A model generated the notes under the pieces. The model was not told where the DNA came from. It searched no databases and saw only the letters and a program-made list of their open reading frames with translations. Shown piece after piece: positions 10,561 to 22,472 of a stretch of DNA of 64,000 nt. Each line of letters opens with the position of its first letter. Positions within the stretch are counted from its first letter, which is position 1. This DNA comes from Diphasiastrum complanatum (lineage: Eukaryota > Streptophyta > Lycopodiopsida > Lycopodiales > Lycopodiaceae): positions 75,415,848 through 75,479,847 of the forward strand of contig CM055097.1 of the NCBI GenBank assembly GCA_029204225.1. Direction: 5' to 3'. Position numbers and translations under genes: made by a program.

Positions 10561-12155
10561 TTTTATGAAACGGGAATTTTCTTGTGCATGTAGTTGATTT
10601 TGTGTATAGCGGAGCAGATCGCTCCCCCTTGTTGCACAGACGACTCAAAGTTGGTGATGAGATGCAACAAGGATACTGGATCTGGGAGTAGCTGCTGCTG
10701 TTTTTTCTGATGATTTGCTGATAGCTAGAGGAAGTGTTTAGATTATAGCTAGAGGAAGTGTTTTCATTTACTAATGATCAGAACTAACGGATCTATTAAT
10801 GGTAATGCATAGTATTCTGGAAAATCCTATCTAAGAAGGCCAGCAAATTGGCTGTAGAAGAGACTGCATCTTGTTATGTCCTCTTGGCAAATAAATAGGA
10901 TATGACAGTAACGTTGTTGTCCAGATCCAAATATATTCCAAACTTCTATTTGCAGAGTCTTGTATTTACTATTCTCTGTTTTGCTCTAGTAATCTAAATA
11001 TTTAGCACATGTCTACAACTTTTTGCAGCAAAGAAAAGTAGGAGTGAACTCACGTCTACAACTTTTTGTGGCAAAGAAAAATAGGAAAATTATATTTCTA
11101 TGCAATTGAAGATAACACAAAGATTTTATAAGACCAAAACGTTACACTTGTCTAGGCTGTGACCGTTCAAAAACATATTTGAAAATATTACATATAATGC
11201 ATAGTTGGTACATATTTTTATGCCCATTTTTTAGACTACTTAACAAGCAGAATGGGTGGAGACCCACTGTTTTCGACATAACCATTTCTACGACATTTTC
11301 AGGATCTGCTTCGTGGTTCACGGGGGATACAGATGGCTACGAGAGTGAAAGTCCCAAGTAAAGTTTATTGTATGTATAGGTATTAGTGCAAGACTCATAA
11401 ATATCTGGACATTTTGCGAAAGACTACTGTTTAATTTTGTAAAGTGCATGAAATAAAGACATTATTATATATAGTTTATTGTGTCGAAATGCATGTTTTT
11501 GAAAATAGAACAAATTTTAATATGCTTCAATTTTTTGTTATTTTATTCTAAATTTCAGTATGAAAAGTGACTTGCAAACCATGTCTTTTTTAAAGTTCAA
11601 AAAATTTCAATTTAATGTGCAAAATCGCCCTTTTTTGGTCGTTTTTCAAACATGTTTTATGCGTGTGTAAGGTGTTTTAAATTAGGGCACTGATAGCAAC
11701 ATATTTCTCTCCATGCACCAAAACTTGTATGCTAGATATTTCACCAACATTGTTTTTCCACTACCAATGCAAAAGTTTTTGATATGATGAAGATGCTAGA
11801 TGTTTGTATCATTAGAATGTTATAATTATGTGTTTGTTCTTGTGTCAAGGTAGTTGTTTTTAAATGTTCAAATTTGTGCTCTAATTCTAAATTTAGATAG
11901 TACCTGATCCAAAACTATGGGTCTCTTCTGAGCTTCATTATTTGTCAGTATTTCAATTTTAAGTATTATTTTTGGAAACAATATGTTTACAGTTTGGTTT
12001 CTTTGTTTATGCAATTAATTGTCTATTGGTATATTCAACTGTATAACTTTCAATGTCCATTGTCTTCTTCATATTTGATAATATTTCTCAAGATGCATTC
12101 AATGAAATCGATTGTTGAGTGTTGTTTCCACTTATAAGGTCTTTTTTACTGTCGC
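10561..12155. other. AT-rich stretch without a recognisable gene
   Basis: Around 10705-10745 one frame reads FSDDLLIARGS, like the F-x-DD catalytic box of LINE reverse transcriptases, with an 18-bp tandem duplication after it, but stops lie on either side. An imperfect ~50-bp tandem repeat (GTCTACAACTTTTTG units) is at 11008-11095. The rest is AT-rich with no supported feature. Confidence 0.4.
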
Positions 12156-12520
12156 AGAGACCCGTGGTTGGAAGTCCATTGTCTTTTTGTCCGCTGGTCC
12201 ATTTCGGCCCCATTTACGGTTGACACTGTCCTACTGGGAGATCCACCTACTCGGGCATGTTCTTTACTTCACTTTTGGCTTTTGTGCAAATTGGCAGTTT
12301 TATGACTCATATGCTTGGCGCACAATCACACGGTTCCTCATCACCTCTTTCAGCGATGGCTTGTTTGCGACTTGCTGTAATTTTGCTATTGTTGTTTAGA
12401 CATATTGGACTGCCACCTTGTGTGGCGTGCTGTGAGTCCTATAGTTTTTTGTATAGTGCACCCCCTTCTAGGGGCTGCTTACTGTTTGGGCCTTTGGCTG
12501 CCGTTTAACTTCTATACATG
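12156..12520 (+). pseudogene. LINE C, C-terminal fragment (copy I)
   Basis: A plus-strand 3' part of the LINE C ORF, nearly identical to 24277-24640. The best frame shows DPWLEVHRLF-like and CESYSFLYSAPPSRGCLLF stretches; other copies show an EHLFFQ motif just upstream, typical of the zinc-binding RT-associated tail (zf-RVT) of plant LINEs. Frame changes occur at several points. About 35 bp after the last open frame comes an A10 tract (12557-12568), which fits a LINE poly(A) end. It is the left end of a 2.2 kb block duplicated at 24.28-26.50 kb. Confidence 0.6.
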
Positions 12521-12599
12521 TATATTTGTGAATATATAATAGTATCGTTAAGCTTTGCAAAAAAAAAAATTCTATGGACAATAAAAATATTTTTCAACT

Positions 12600-12896
12600 A
12601 AATGTAAAAGTTTTTTGAGTGATGACCTTTTAACTTGTTTCAGCGACCGTAAAATAAAGGCGAGGCCATTACAATTATGTCATGACCTAACAACATCGCC
12701 ATAATTTTATGACCATCTAATCAAGTGCAAAGGTCACTTAAAAGACCATTCTCCAATGCATAATTATATATATTAAACTTGGGGTCAAATGCATAGACCA
12801 AAAGTTCATGACAATAGCCTACTCAATGACACATTTTCTGGCGCACAATACAATGAACTAGGTAACCCAATATATGCAATATATTGCCTATTGAAG
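12600..12896. repeat. Foldback-like segment, copy I
   Basis: It contains an imperfect inverted repeat: CGACCGTAAAATAAAGGCGAGG near 12645 faces a segment reading GGTCATAAAATTATGGCGATG on the other strand near 12715. It looks like a degraded MITE. The same structure is at 24730-25017. Confidence 0.45.
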
Positions 12897-13287
12897 GGAA
12901 TTTCAGAGATTATAGAGTTTAGGATTTCACTTAGTTTGAAAGATTGCATTAACTAAATTTTGTCACTTGTGTCGGTCAATTTACTTGAGTATTGTTTGCA
13001 AACGATTGGTCTTGTTAATGGTAGGAAAAATTGATGGGATTTGAATTAGATAAAATGCAAAGGACCTTATGGTGTAGTAGCTCGAATCTTATATTATAAA
13101 CCATATCATTTCAAATAATCATGAAATTGATTTGATTCATATTTGTGTGTCATATACAAAATCAATTGATTTTTGATTGATTGACTTTGTATATCAATAG
13201 GCATATAACCCAAGAATACTTGCAAGTTGCTCTTCACATATTTTAAGCAACAAGAAGAGCTAACAACCATAATTCATGTATGTATTT
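12897..13287 (+). repeat. Segment inverted relative to its copy at 25018-25439
   Basis: Sequence on both sides is collinear in the two duplicated blocks, but these ~390 bp match the other block only as reverse complement. The left edge in this copy carries an extra 23 bp not present in the other. No gene in it. Confidence 0.85.
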
Positions 13288-13360
13288 CAAGTTTTTGTCA
13301 GAGATTTTGTTTCAAGTGCACTAGCATGAATGATGAGTCGAATATCATAAGAATTTTATA

Positions 13361-13600
13361 TTGAAAGCTCTTAGCTTTAGGCTTGGGAGAGAGCACAATG
13401 CCAACAAGCTTCAAAGTGGTACATATGATCCAATCCGCAAGAATGATGTTTTGAGAGCCGACTTTGAGGAGAGTGCTATTGGGAGAGTTACTTCGGTTGA
13501 TTCAAGATCTCAATGGATAATTTTTCTTCGTGCATACACAAAATCCATAAGTAATCATAATCTTGTAGATATGTCAGATTGTAGAGAGGAATGCATCTAA
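13361..13600 (+). other. Exon-like open stretch, copy I, product not recognised
   Basis: 79 codons, of which the last ~60 are the same in the second copy (25536-25751) apart from a few substitutions and one 3-bp indel that keeps the frame. It contains [20 protein letters not shown] and a hydrophobic-aromatic stretch QWIIFLRAY, and ends [10 protein letters not shown] do not recognise a domain. It could be an exon of a host gene carried along when the LINE tail was duplicated, or part of an unknown transposon protein. The first ~13 codons differ between copies, so the true start, if any, is unclear. Confidence 0.4.
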
Positions 13601-14560
13601 TTTTGTCCTTGTGCCTTGGAGCAGTATTTGACACATTTCTAACTTTGCCTTGTGCTTATGGCTATTGTATGGTCAATTGCTGGATGGTATGTTTTGGTAA
13701 CTGCACCTTTGTAATCCATAGATAAGCTTTTTGTGGGTTTCACAACTCAGTTGGGTTCATGAATGCTTCTTTTAGATTGTGGCTTGTTTTTACTTGTGAT
13801 TTTGTCCAGCATTTTATTTGACATTTCAAACAAAAGACAAGTTTTTTTTTAATAATGTCATGCATAGGATGATTCTAACTGTCAAAAACCACAATTTTGG
13901 TTAGCTTGAACTTGGCTTGTTTCGAATTTACTTGTAACTATATTTGGTGTATTTTCTAATGTACTATGGTATTCTGATATAAATTGAAGTTTGTTGTTTG
14001 TTGTACTTTGAATTTTTTGTAGTTATGGTATTGTTGTTTGCAGCTGCATGCATCAAAACAACAAAGCATCAAATGTCCCAAAGAGCAATTGAGCAATGTG
14101 AAAGCCAGCTATCAAGAGATGGATGGCCTGAATATTATGATGAGGGCCTTGGCATTTTGTGAGTTTGCGAGTTTCTTTCTTGCCATGATTCAACAAAACT
14201 ATAGCACATGGTATGCTACGTTTTTTATGCCACTACTTTAATGTTTATTATTAAGAATTGTGGTTTGGTACATAGTTAAAAATCCCATAATGAAATCCTA
14301 ACTAAGAAATTTTTTATTCCTTTTAGGCTCCAAAGATGACACACTGGCATGCTATGCAATGGATGATGTATGAGAACATTCTTAATATGCATCAAAGTGC
14401 AATTCAACACAAAAACAAATCTGCTTCATCGTCCCTTCCATCCCCACTTCTCTCTTCTTGCCATCATAGAGAATCAATGCTTGCTTCCCTCACACCCGCT
14501 TTTATGCTTGCATTCCAATTGTCCTTCAACTAGACGTACAAAGAGCTCTTAGACTGTCTT
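13601..14560 (+). other. Intron- and exon-like sequence of the duplicated block, copy I
   Basis: It is collinear with 25752-26497. Two stretches look exon-like: 14041-14212 (after TTTGCAG, reading a frame with KQQSIKCPKEQLSNVKASYQ and ending near ACATGGTATG) and from 14331 (after a TTTTAG acceptor). The copy at 26.5 kb has lost 52 bp between two GCAA-containing short direct repeats. No product can be named. Confidence 0.35.
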
Positions 14561-14644
14561 TAACATGTTTAGCTACCAACCTTTCTGCTATCTCTGCTTG
14601 GCATATTTTTTTGCTCTTTCCCCTTTAGCATTTGCCTCTTCCTC

Positions 14645-15560
14645 CTAAAGGTGGTGAAGCAAGTCATCAAGAAACTCGTTATAGAATTCGACATTTCAAG
14701 TGAGACGATTGGCAAAATTTACAAGAGGAGCCTTTTTTTCGTTGTAATGCACTTGTGGCAAAACTTGAGTTTATTTCTGTCTCAGACTCTGCATCCATTC
14801 CTATTCATAGTCATCTACGTCCCTGGGTTTTGCTTGGGCAAAGCTGTGAATTTTCTCATGTTGCTCTCGCCCTTGCTCCCTCAGTTTCAGTGATGCCTTC
14901 TTCTATTAATATTTAGGCACTAGAACCCCTTCATCCACATGCCAGTGATACACTTCCTTTGTTTGTGGAAGATTTTCAGCTTGACTTTGATCTACAACTT
15001 GCATACGTTTATTTTATTAAAGCTTTCTTCACAGTTCTCGCCTCTCAACTGGCGGGCCTTCAGGAATGGTCTTTGAGCACCTACGTGATTGTTTTTCTCT
15101 AGATGATTCTGCTAGTGTGTTTGATCTTCTTTTCCAGGTGTACTCATGCCTGTGGGTAGATTCCTCCTTCAGTTGCTCATATTTTAGGTGTCGCTCATTC
15201 CAAAAGCGTTTCATGCTCATCTTCTTTCGTTTCAGTTTGGATGTGCTACTCTTGGTGGTTGTGAGACTGTCATTCTTACTTTAAAAGCTATTTTGGATTT
15301 TTATTTAGATAGAGTAAGTTTACAAGTTGATGTTGCTAAATTTGCTTTCAGCTATGTTTCTAGAGTGGCTATTGGCTATTTTTCAAGAACTTTGTGGTGC
15401 TCAGAATGCACTAGTCTTGCTCATTCCTTTTGTGTGTTGCTTGTTTGAAATCTTTGAGCTTGCTGCCTACAAATCTTCCAAGATTATCATCATAAGGGTT
15501 TTGACAACGAGTGAATTTTTTGCAAGTTTTACTCTATCCATAGTTCACCGATCATTTAGC
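14645..15560 (+). pseudogene. LINE C reverse-transcriptase fragment (plus strand)
   Basis: It is the same ORF region as 6125-6722 but extends further into the RT palm. It carries GGEASHQETRYRIR, LLGQSCEFSHVALALAPS, FEHLRDCFSLDDSASVFDLL and, further on, FGCATLGGCETVI and LQVDVA, the motif A region with the catalytic Asp. In intact relatives motif A reads VDVANAFN; here the downstream residues are altered (VDVAKFAFSY), as in the copy at 27.5 kb. About 90 bp containing the SSGGVRPIAVGECLYRL segment have been deleted at 15195-15200, apparently between short CTCAT repeats. Stops and frameshifts make it non-functional. Confidence 0.7.
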
Positions 15561-15984
15561 ACATGGCGTGTCATGTAATATTAACTGCATTTTGTCTCTA
15601 ACTACAAGAAGATACTAACTATATACAAAAATTTCAATGGATTTCAATGTAAACAAACACGTCGCTTGTGAGAATCTCAATGTGAGACAACTTTGAAAAA
15701 GACATTGGCTGTCTCCACCCTAAACTACTAATAATCCTCTCGATGTCTCTTGGTTCGTGTCCACTTTCATTTTTTCTTTTTTGTCATGTACTAAAATTCT
15801 TTTCATTCTCCAATACCATAAAAGGTTGTGACACCATAGCATGAGCCAGTGTATCATGTGAATCATTCACAACCGTTCAACTTTCTCATGTAAAATAAAT
15901 TGTATAGTCTATATGATAATGCATATACCAAACTGTGTAGTCTATATGACAATTCAGGTATCAAGCTATCACTGTCATGAACAA
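15561..15984. other. AT-rich sequence, nothing recognised
   Basis: No coding signal or repeat partner was found in this stretch. Confidence 0.4.
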
Positions 15985-17030
15985 TATCCACTGTTATGCT
16001 ATGGACGAATTCCTTGCATCATACTTAGCTCCAATAAGGGCAGGTTCTCTAACTCTATTGGTGTATAAAGAATCGCATCAGTATCTTCATGGGGCGAAGT
16101 CTGAGTGATTTAGAGTTTTCCTTGACGCGATTCTGGCGAGTTGCAAACTCAGGTGATGTTTGGCAGAAACAGAATCACATGCAACAAATTTGTGGTAGAT
16201 AGTAGAAAGGGGCAAATTTTCTCTGTGAAAATCTTGTCATTGTCTTAAAAAGCACGGGCGAAGGAGTCGAAAACATCAGTATCCTCCGGTAATACAAAGC
16301 GCCTTTCCCACAGGGCCAAGGAACCGAATCCTTTATGGGCTGCAAGTTACCACGGATCTGTTCTAGTTATGCAGCATGCTTCATGAAAGTTTTGGAAAAG
16401 ACTTCTTGAAAGGTTACGGTACCTGTTGCTCAGGCCAAGAGTTCTTAATAGTTCAAACAAAATAAGATGTTAGATGCGAATAATTTTTATCATTCGTATT
16501 CAGGTTAAATGTTCAAGGTAAAGACAACATGTTTAGTTTTTGTAGAAGAACTCTGCCCTCACGGGGCGAGTTCCACTCTAATAAAACTAGTTCCGTTTGG
16601 TGGCTTTGGGAGGATCTCCTCCCAGGCTGTGTCGTAGTTGTATGGTGGTTCTTTATTGTTCGTGCTTTCAATTCTGTTGTCTATATATGGTGAATCTGAT
16701 GCTTACAAAAAGGATAAATTCTAAAGCTGAAAGGTACGATGTACGGACAACATTTATTGACTAAAGAAAAATTCAGTTGTCAAAGGTCCTCAAAGATTTA
16801 AGGCTTGTAACGCTAGTTGGTTGTATCTCATTGTCATAAACGCATCCTAACAAGAGGATTGTTAAATCTATATCGAACGGATAGGTTTTACTGGGCTGAG
16901 GATGAGGCAGGCAACTTCTTGGTGCAGAATCTGAATCCGTATATGTGACTCAAAAAATGGTGTATTTGGAGGCTGACATGAAGTTGGCCTACTCAGTTAC
17001 AATTCAAATTTAGGGGCGTAGATAGAGGAA
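15985..17030 (+). repeat. Diverged copy of 56950-58220
   Basis: Similarity is patchy but collinear and in the same orientation: GGGCAGGTTCTCTAACTCTA near 16040, GGCGAGTTGCA near 16135, GGATCTGTT...CAGCATGCTT near 16350-16380, and a well-conserved block at 16560-16660 with an AATAAAA and a GC hairpin. It is non-coding in both copies as far as I can see. It could be the untranslated or intronic part of a duplicated host gene. Confidence 0.6.
16604..16621. other. Conserved GC hairpin
   Basis: TGGGAGGATCTCCTCCCA forms a 7-8 bp stem with a 2-base loop. The diverged copy at 57655-57672 has GGGAGGTTCCCCTCCC: the loop differs but the stem is kept. Confidence 0.6.
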
Positions 17031-20000
17031 GGTATTAATCTGCAACTGACTTACATGCTTGTTTCATGAATGAACATTCTTCCAGCTCAAATTATTCTTG
17101 GAACAGAAAACTATCTGTATTTGCTTGTAAGATTAGAGTTATGAAATGCTCATTGTTCGTCAGTTATGAAGGGCACATTTGCAAGTTCCGAATCACAGTC
17201 TTTTTCTCTTACCACAAGAAAGACATGCAATGTTCATGTTCTTGGAATGACTTCAAATGAGCCTCAAGGCTACTGAAGATTGTGACACGGAAACATCAAC
17301 TGAACATGGTGCTTAGAAGAAATATAAAGCTTTGCTTTCAATAGATCACACATGTAACACTAAGTCATCAATACTTGATTTTCAAAACTGTCCCAGGTTA
17401 TTACTGTTCACAGTATCCAAGGCCACAGTTATAGCAGGGGATGTGTGTCTATCATTGGTTCTCTAATATTGAAAGCAAGGGTATGGTAACCACTTCCGCA
17501 GCATATCCAAATAATAATTGCAATATTGCCAGTCAACTTTTTCATTTTACTTGTTTTCAGTAAACAAATATTGTTAGCCTTAAATGACAGTGCTGAAATT
17601 TGATGTGCGTTTTGCACATCAAAGCCCATTCTGAACGTGTTTCAAGGGAAGAGAATATGGTGTGCGTGACACAGAGGGAAAAAAGTTGTCAAAGGCGTCA
17701 TTTTAACTGCAAGTCAGGCTTCACACTTCAAAATTAAGAAATATTTAAGTCGCTTTCATATTCCATGACTTTGTTTTATATGAAATTGTTTTTACAAGGC
17801 AAATTTTAGAATCAAACTGCATATGACGGGCATCAACTTTACTTGAGATCATTGTATGATAGGCCTCCCAAAATGTCAAATTTCGACAGTAGATTCCCCA
17901 TCAATTAAAGATAATACTACTCAACCCAAAGTTTGGGATTTTGCTTATGACATCTTTCCTGAGGGGCGTGCCATTCTATATTTGCTGCTTATGGATTGTC
18001 AAGCAAGCAAGCATGATAGGTGAGTTTGATAAAGCTCACTAGTGCACATGGAGCCCAAGTTTTGTTGTAAATAAAGGTCAGTTTTTCAAAGACAACTAAT
18101 ATGTTTTTAGCTCGATGTTACTGCTTGTGTGCAATGACTGGTCTTTTATTTATGTGAAAGACATCCAAGACTCAATATTAGTTGATTATCAACCATACTG
18201 TTGATTTGTGACTATTTAAGAGGGATGAGCCCCTCTGATCAGATACCTTTTGATAATTTTATGAATCTTACAAATTTTTGCTTGCTTTTTCAATGAAGTT
18301 TCTTTCTCACTCCAAAAGTATCTCGTGCATGTTATCTATCTTCTCCCTATCTTTCCAAGGACGTTGCAGGTTGAAGACTGCAAACTTGACATGTGGTTTC
18401 CTTGGCATGCAAGGGGATAATCTTAAATTTAAAAAAATGGATGTGCATTAGACCTCCTAGGTAATGATGAAATTTGGTCTAAAGTGGTGCCATTTTTTTA
18501 AGAAATTGAGTCAGCAGTAACATGAGCTGGTCTCTAACAATATACTTGAATCACATCCGTGATTAGATTTTGATTCCATATGACTCCTGGCTGCTTTTCG
18601 CATGCAGGTTAGGCAGACTCCAGTGGGATAAGAATAAGAAAATCAACACTAGTCTTATGGCCTTCTTTGTGAAAGTATGTGCTGAGGTCACTGTGCACAC
18701 TTTGGATGGGCTCCAATAGCAATTAACTTACTACTTTTCGGGGTTCTCGCATCCTATGTGATCAAAATTGCACCAATGGATTGGAGTTTGAAACATCTAA
18801 ACATGGGATGGGGGATTTCATTGACCTTTATAATTTTAACATGTGTCAGTGTAAGTTCTTGAGATGTGCTTAAAGTAACCTGCAAATCCTATCAAAGATT
18901 ATAATAAATTTCGAAGCCTGTGGCATTAAATCTGCTGACTTTTATAGATGATTTGAATTTCCACTGAACTCAAAACATCATGCCATTATTTTGTGAAAAT
19001 TTGAACTAGCTGATTGTGAACTTGAGATAATAGATGTCATAAAAATGGAGTTTAAATCTGACTAATTTATCTGGATTATGGCAATCCGTGCAAGTATTGT
19101 ATTGGTTTATGGAATTAATTTTGGAAATTCTGATAGGTTGTATTTGATGTGTTGGTTTGTTGTGCCCCTTAAATTTTGTTTTTGAAGTGTGGGTGGCAAG
19201 CTTGATAATGGATTATTTATGTCAGGATGCTTCATATTTTTATGGCGTATGCCATCTATGGCGCAAGAATTTTAAAAATTCTGTTGTATTTATCAGTCTG
19301 GACTCTGCAACTACTTGTCAACCCGGAGCGTAGCAGTTCCTTTGGTATGTTTGATGGTGGTGGTACATGTTTACATCTCGATATGCAAACTGATTTCAAT
19401 AAAATTCTGACCTCAAATGGATAAGTACCAGGAGGCAGGGCCACATTTTCTTGCAATGTAGGCATCTTAATTGTGGATGAAAAGACCTGGCTGCAGGATG
19501 TACATTGTGATGGTTTTTAAGCTAGCCAGATGGTATTATTCCGTTCAATTGTAGGCCATCTGGCAGCAAAAACGAATAAGATATGAGGTTTGTTGGTTTT
19601 CAAGGTTCAAACCAGGCTTGGCATTTGCAAGCTTCAATGCATGCATGTCAAAGGCCCCTCTTTGCCTTCCATAGAAAACCAAAAATTGTTTCAAGTGTCA
19701 ATTGAAAAGTAGTCCATAAGACACCTCACTTGAAAGGTTGTTAAAAGAAGTAAAGTCTTTTGGAAGGTCAAAGTTCTGAAGTTTCCTTTCAAAGTACATT
19801 AGGATCATATTGAGAGCAGCTCATAATTTGTTAAAAATTTTGATTGAAAGGTAAGTTGTAACCTTGAAACATGCATGCCATATGAAAGCTAAAAATAGAA
19901 GAATCCCCTAATGTTAAATGTACTTAGGCAGGTCGTATTCAAGCCTAATGCAATACATGGCCAATTAAGAGCGTTTACTTTTAAATGTTAGCGAATTAAT

Positions 20001-20421
20001 AACGCCCTAAAGTATTCACAAAAACCTTAGTGAGTTGAAATGCAACGAAGTCTTGACATGTACAAGAGGATCTAAGGGGTATTTTATGAAATAATCTCCG
20101 CTAGTTGCTCAATTGACAAGAGATTGTGTTGGCTGGTCATATGTAGTTGGAAGCTCTTAAACCTGGTAGTTGGGCGTGGCCTTCTTAGCCACTCTTTAAT
20201 TGGGTTAAGGCTGAAGCATTCTTATGAATAAGGCAGCCTAATCATTGAAAGTGGTATGCAATGATATCAATAACCTAGGTTGTTCAAGACTAGAGTGGCC
20301 CGTTAAAGGCTCAAACCACTAACCACGCACTTATCCCAACCAAGGCTAGTGCCACATGTTTTTTGGCCTGTCCCTTTTGCTATCTTCCCTCGTTTACATT
20401 TGTGAATCGTCACTTGGATGG
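17031..20421. other. Long AT-rich region without a supportable gene
   Basis: Only short open stretches (under 70 codons) occur, none resembling a known family. A segment at 19612-19650 (CAGGCTTGGCATTTGCAAGC) reappears inverted near 61500-61530. Around 20200-20360 the minus strand has short matches to tRNA promoter boxes but no cloverleaf. Confidence 0.4.
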
Positions 20422-20470
<49 letters not shown>

Positions 20471-20526
20471 ACGGTTCTCACGGTCCCTATGCGGCCTAAA
20501 TGCTCTGGGTTAACCGCAAACCGCAT

Positions 20527-20588
<62 letters not shown>

Positions 20589-20590
20589 GG
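20422..20590. repeat. Compound (CT)n microsatellite
   Basis: Two CT runs (20422-20470 and 20529-20586) are separated by ~58 bp, and each is followed by the same ACGGTTCTCAC. That shared 11-bp tail suggests that one CT-plus-tail unit was duplicated. Confidence 0.93.
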
Positions 20591-21807
20591 TTCTCACAAT
20601 TTCAGTTCTCAAAAAATATAGCAAAAAACTAAATGGAGTCTTCTTCTCTTCTCGACTATGATCTCTAACATCACTAATGTATCACATAGACGTCAATTTA
20701 CAAATAGTAAAAAGTTCATGTTCTAGACAATAAACAAGGGACATGATTGAAATATAAATATAAACGGAAAGGGCTTGTGGGGAATCATAGATTAGCTTGG
20801 AGATGCCCTTAAGTAGGTGTTCGGGAAAGCCGACATAGTTTAAGAATGAAATCGGCATCTTTTTTCTAAAAATTGGCATGGCAAAAATTGTACAGGATTT
20901 TTTATGTCATAAATCTTGAGTTTTATAAGCGAAAATCGGCAAGAAAGAGCAGCTGGTCACTCAATAGAGACGGAAGAATTTGTTTTTGGAGGGAAACCTC
21001 ACTGCCCTCAAGTCACGCATGAGGTAGCACGTCTGGAAGAAGTTCTTGGCATCTGGTCAACCTCCCTGGAAAGTGGCTCATATGCGTCGTTCGACACACC
21101 AACTCGCAGTTCCCAACTCAGATTTGCCTCAGAGTTCTGATTAGAAAGTCCTTGATAGCAGCGGTAGCTGGGAGGCTAAATCAGGTGCGCAACCAGATTG
21201 GATGAAGTGGTTATTGCACGCATATTACAATCTGCACTTAATACTTCCTATCTTGCAGGTCAATGTGATCTGGGGAGATGTCACGTAAGCTTCACACCTT
21301 CACGTCTGCTGGTGCGACCTTCTTAACTCCTTTTATTCCATCAAAGTTTGTTCTTTGATATGTTGGTTTCATTTCTTCACCTGGCACTCTAGTGTTCCCG
21401 CAACATCACAATCTGCTACTTGAGTTTGTAATCTAGATCTTTGCCGAGGCACCTAATATAGCAGTCAGTTACGAATAGGGAGCCACTCACTCGTACTGTG
21501 TTGGAAGCATTGTAACTGGGGTGAGTTTTCTGATATTTTTTATTTTGATCGCTTTAAAGACACTCTCAAATGAGACACAAGGAACTTATCAACACACATG
21601 TACCAAGTTTCAAAAATCACTTATTACTTTAGATGCCAACAAATATATGTGATAGACCTGGGGGTGTCAGAGTTGATCTACTGGGAATATTTAACCACCA
21701 CACGAACGAGAGGCCTTACAATTTCGTCAACATATATTACATCAAATATAGCTGCTTTTAGCGCTCAAAACTGTTGATGGCCATGGACATTCGAATTCGT
21801 TGAAGTA
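20591..21807. other. No gene seen
   Basis: An open stretch of 74 codons at 20916-21140 shows no recognisable motif. The sequence GGGAAAGCCGACATAGTTTA near 20823 is matched by a similar one at 56390-56410. Confidence 0.35.
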
Positions 21808-22472
21808 GGAAGTGTGAAAAATACAGATCCTAAGTGGATCTAAACTCCAAGATCATTGGCTTGAATGCTTGCACTCCAAACTACATAAGCTAGGAATTGG
21901 CAACACATTCTATGCTACCTAGAATGCAAAGAACTTGATCAAAAAGCATTTATCACAAATGGAAACTTCCATAAACATCAAGTGCGGTCCAAAATAGCAT
22001 TATACAGTCCATAATACATCAGCCTACCACTTTTGGAAAGCACCTAAGATCATACACAATAGCTTGAAGACAATACACACAACAATGCTCTCAATGGAGG
22101 AAGAAACAATGACAATGATCTATTGATCTCAATGAAGCATACAAAAGGTTTCTCCAACCTGTTCTCCACGACTTCCCTACTATTTATGGATGAGGAAGAT
22201 GACTCTCTCTCCTCTCTCTAGAAGGTACTTGACCCTAGATATTCCCTATATAGGAAAAATAGCTAAAAATGGCTTATATGACCAAAATACATCAAAATGG
22301 TCTCATTTTGAAGGGTATGAAGTTTGACACTTCATCATACTGAAAAAATACAGTAAATAAAAACATTGTGGCCTGGTTCACACGTGCAAAACTCCAGAAC
22401 CAAAACTATTTACAATTTTAGCCAATTTAGGCCTCAAACTAGCTAGGAAATGTTGACAATTTTCACAGGAAG
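21808..22472 (-). mobile_element. Solo LTR with 5-bp target-site duplication
   Basis: The element at 21813-22467 (655 bp) starts TGTGAAAA and ends TTTTCACA, an 8-bp perfect terminal inverted repeat. It is flanked on both sides by GGAAG (21808-21812 and 22468-22472). Length, TG...CA ends and the 5-bp duplication are those of an LTR retrotransposon LTR. A TATA box on the minus strand (CCTATATAGGG, about 22245-22253) suggests minus orientation. No internal sequence, primer site or second LTR is present, so this is a solo LTR left by LTR-LTR recombination. Its first bases resemble LTR A but the rest does not. Confidence 0.9.
22245..22253 (-). promoter_or_regulatory. TATA box of the solo LTR
   Basis: CTATATAGG on the minus strand, followed by a CT/GA-rich stretch, the usual appearance of the U3/R boundary in a copia LTR. 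Confidence 0.55.

Noticed and set aside
20200..20360. Possible tRNA-derived SINE on the minus strand (GTGGTTAGTGGTTTGAGCC resembling Pol III boxes)
   Set aside because: Box spacing is wrong, no cloverleaf folds, and there is no poly(A/T) tail or second copy.
20363..20632. 89-codon frame with Ser-Leu repeats
   Set aside because: Translation of the CT microsatellites.
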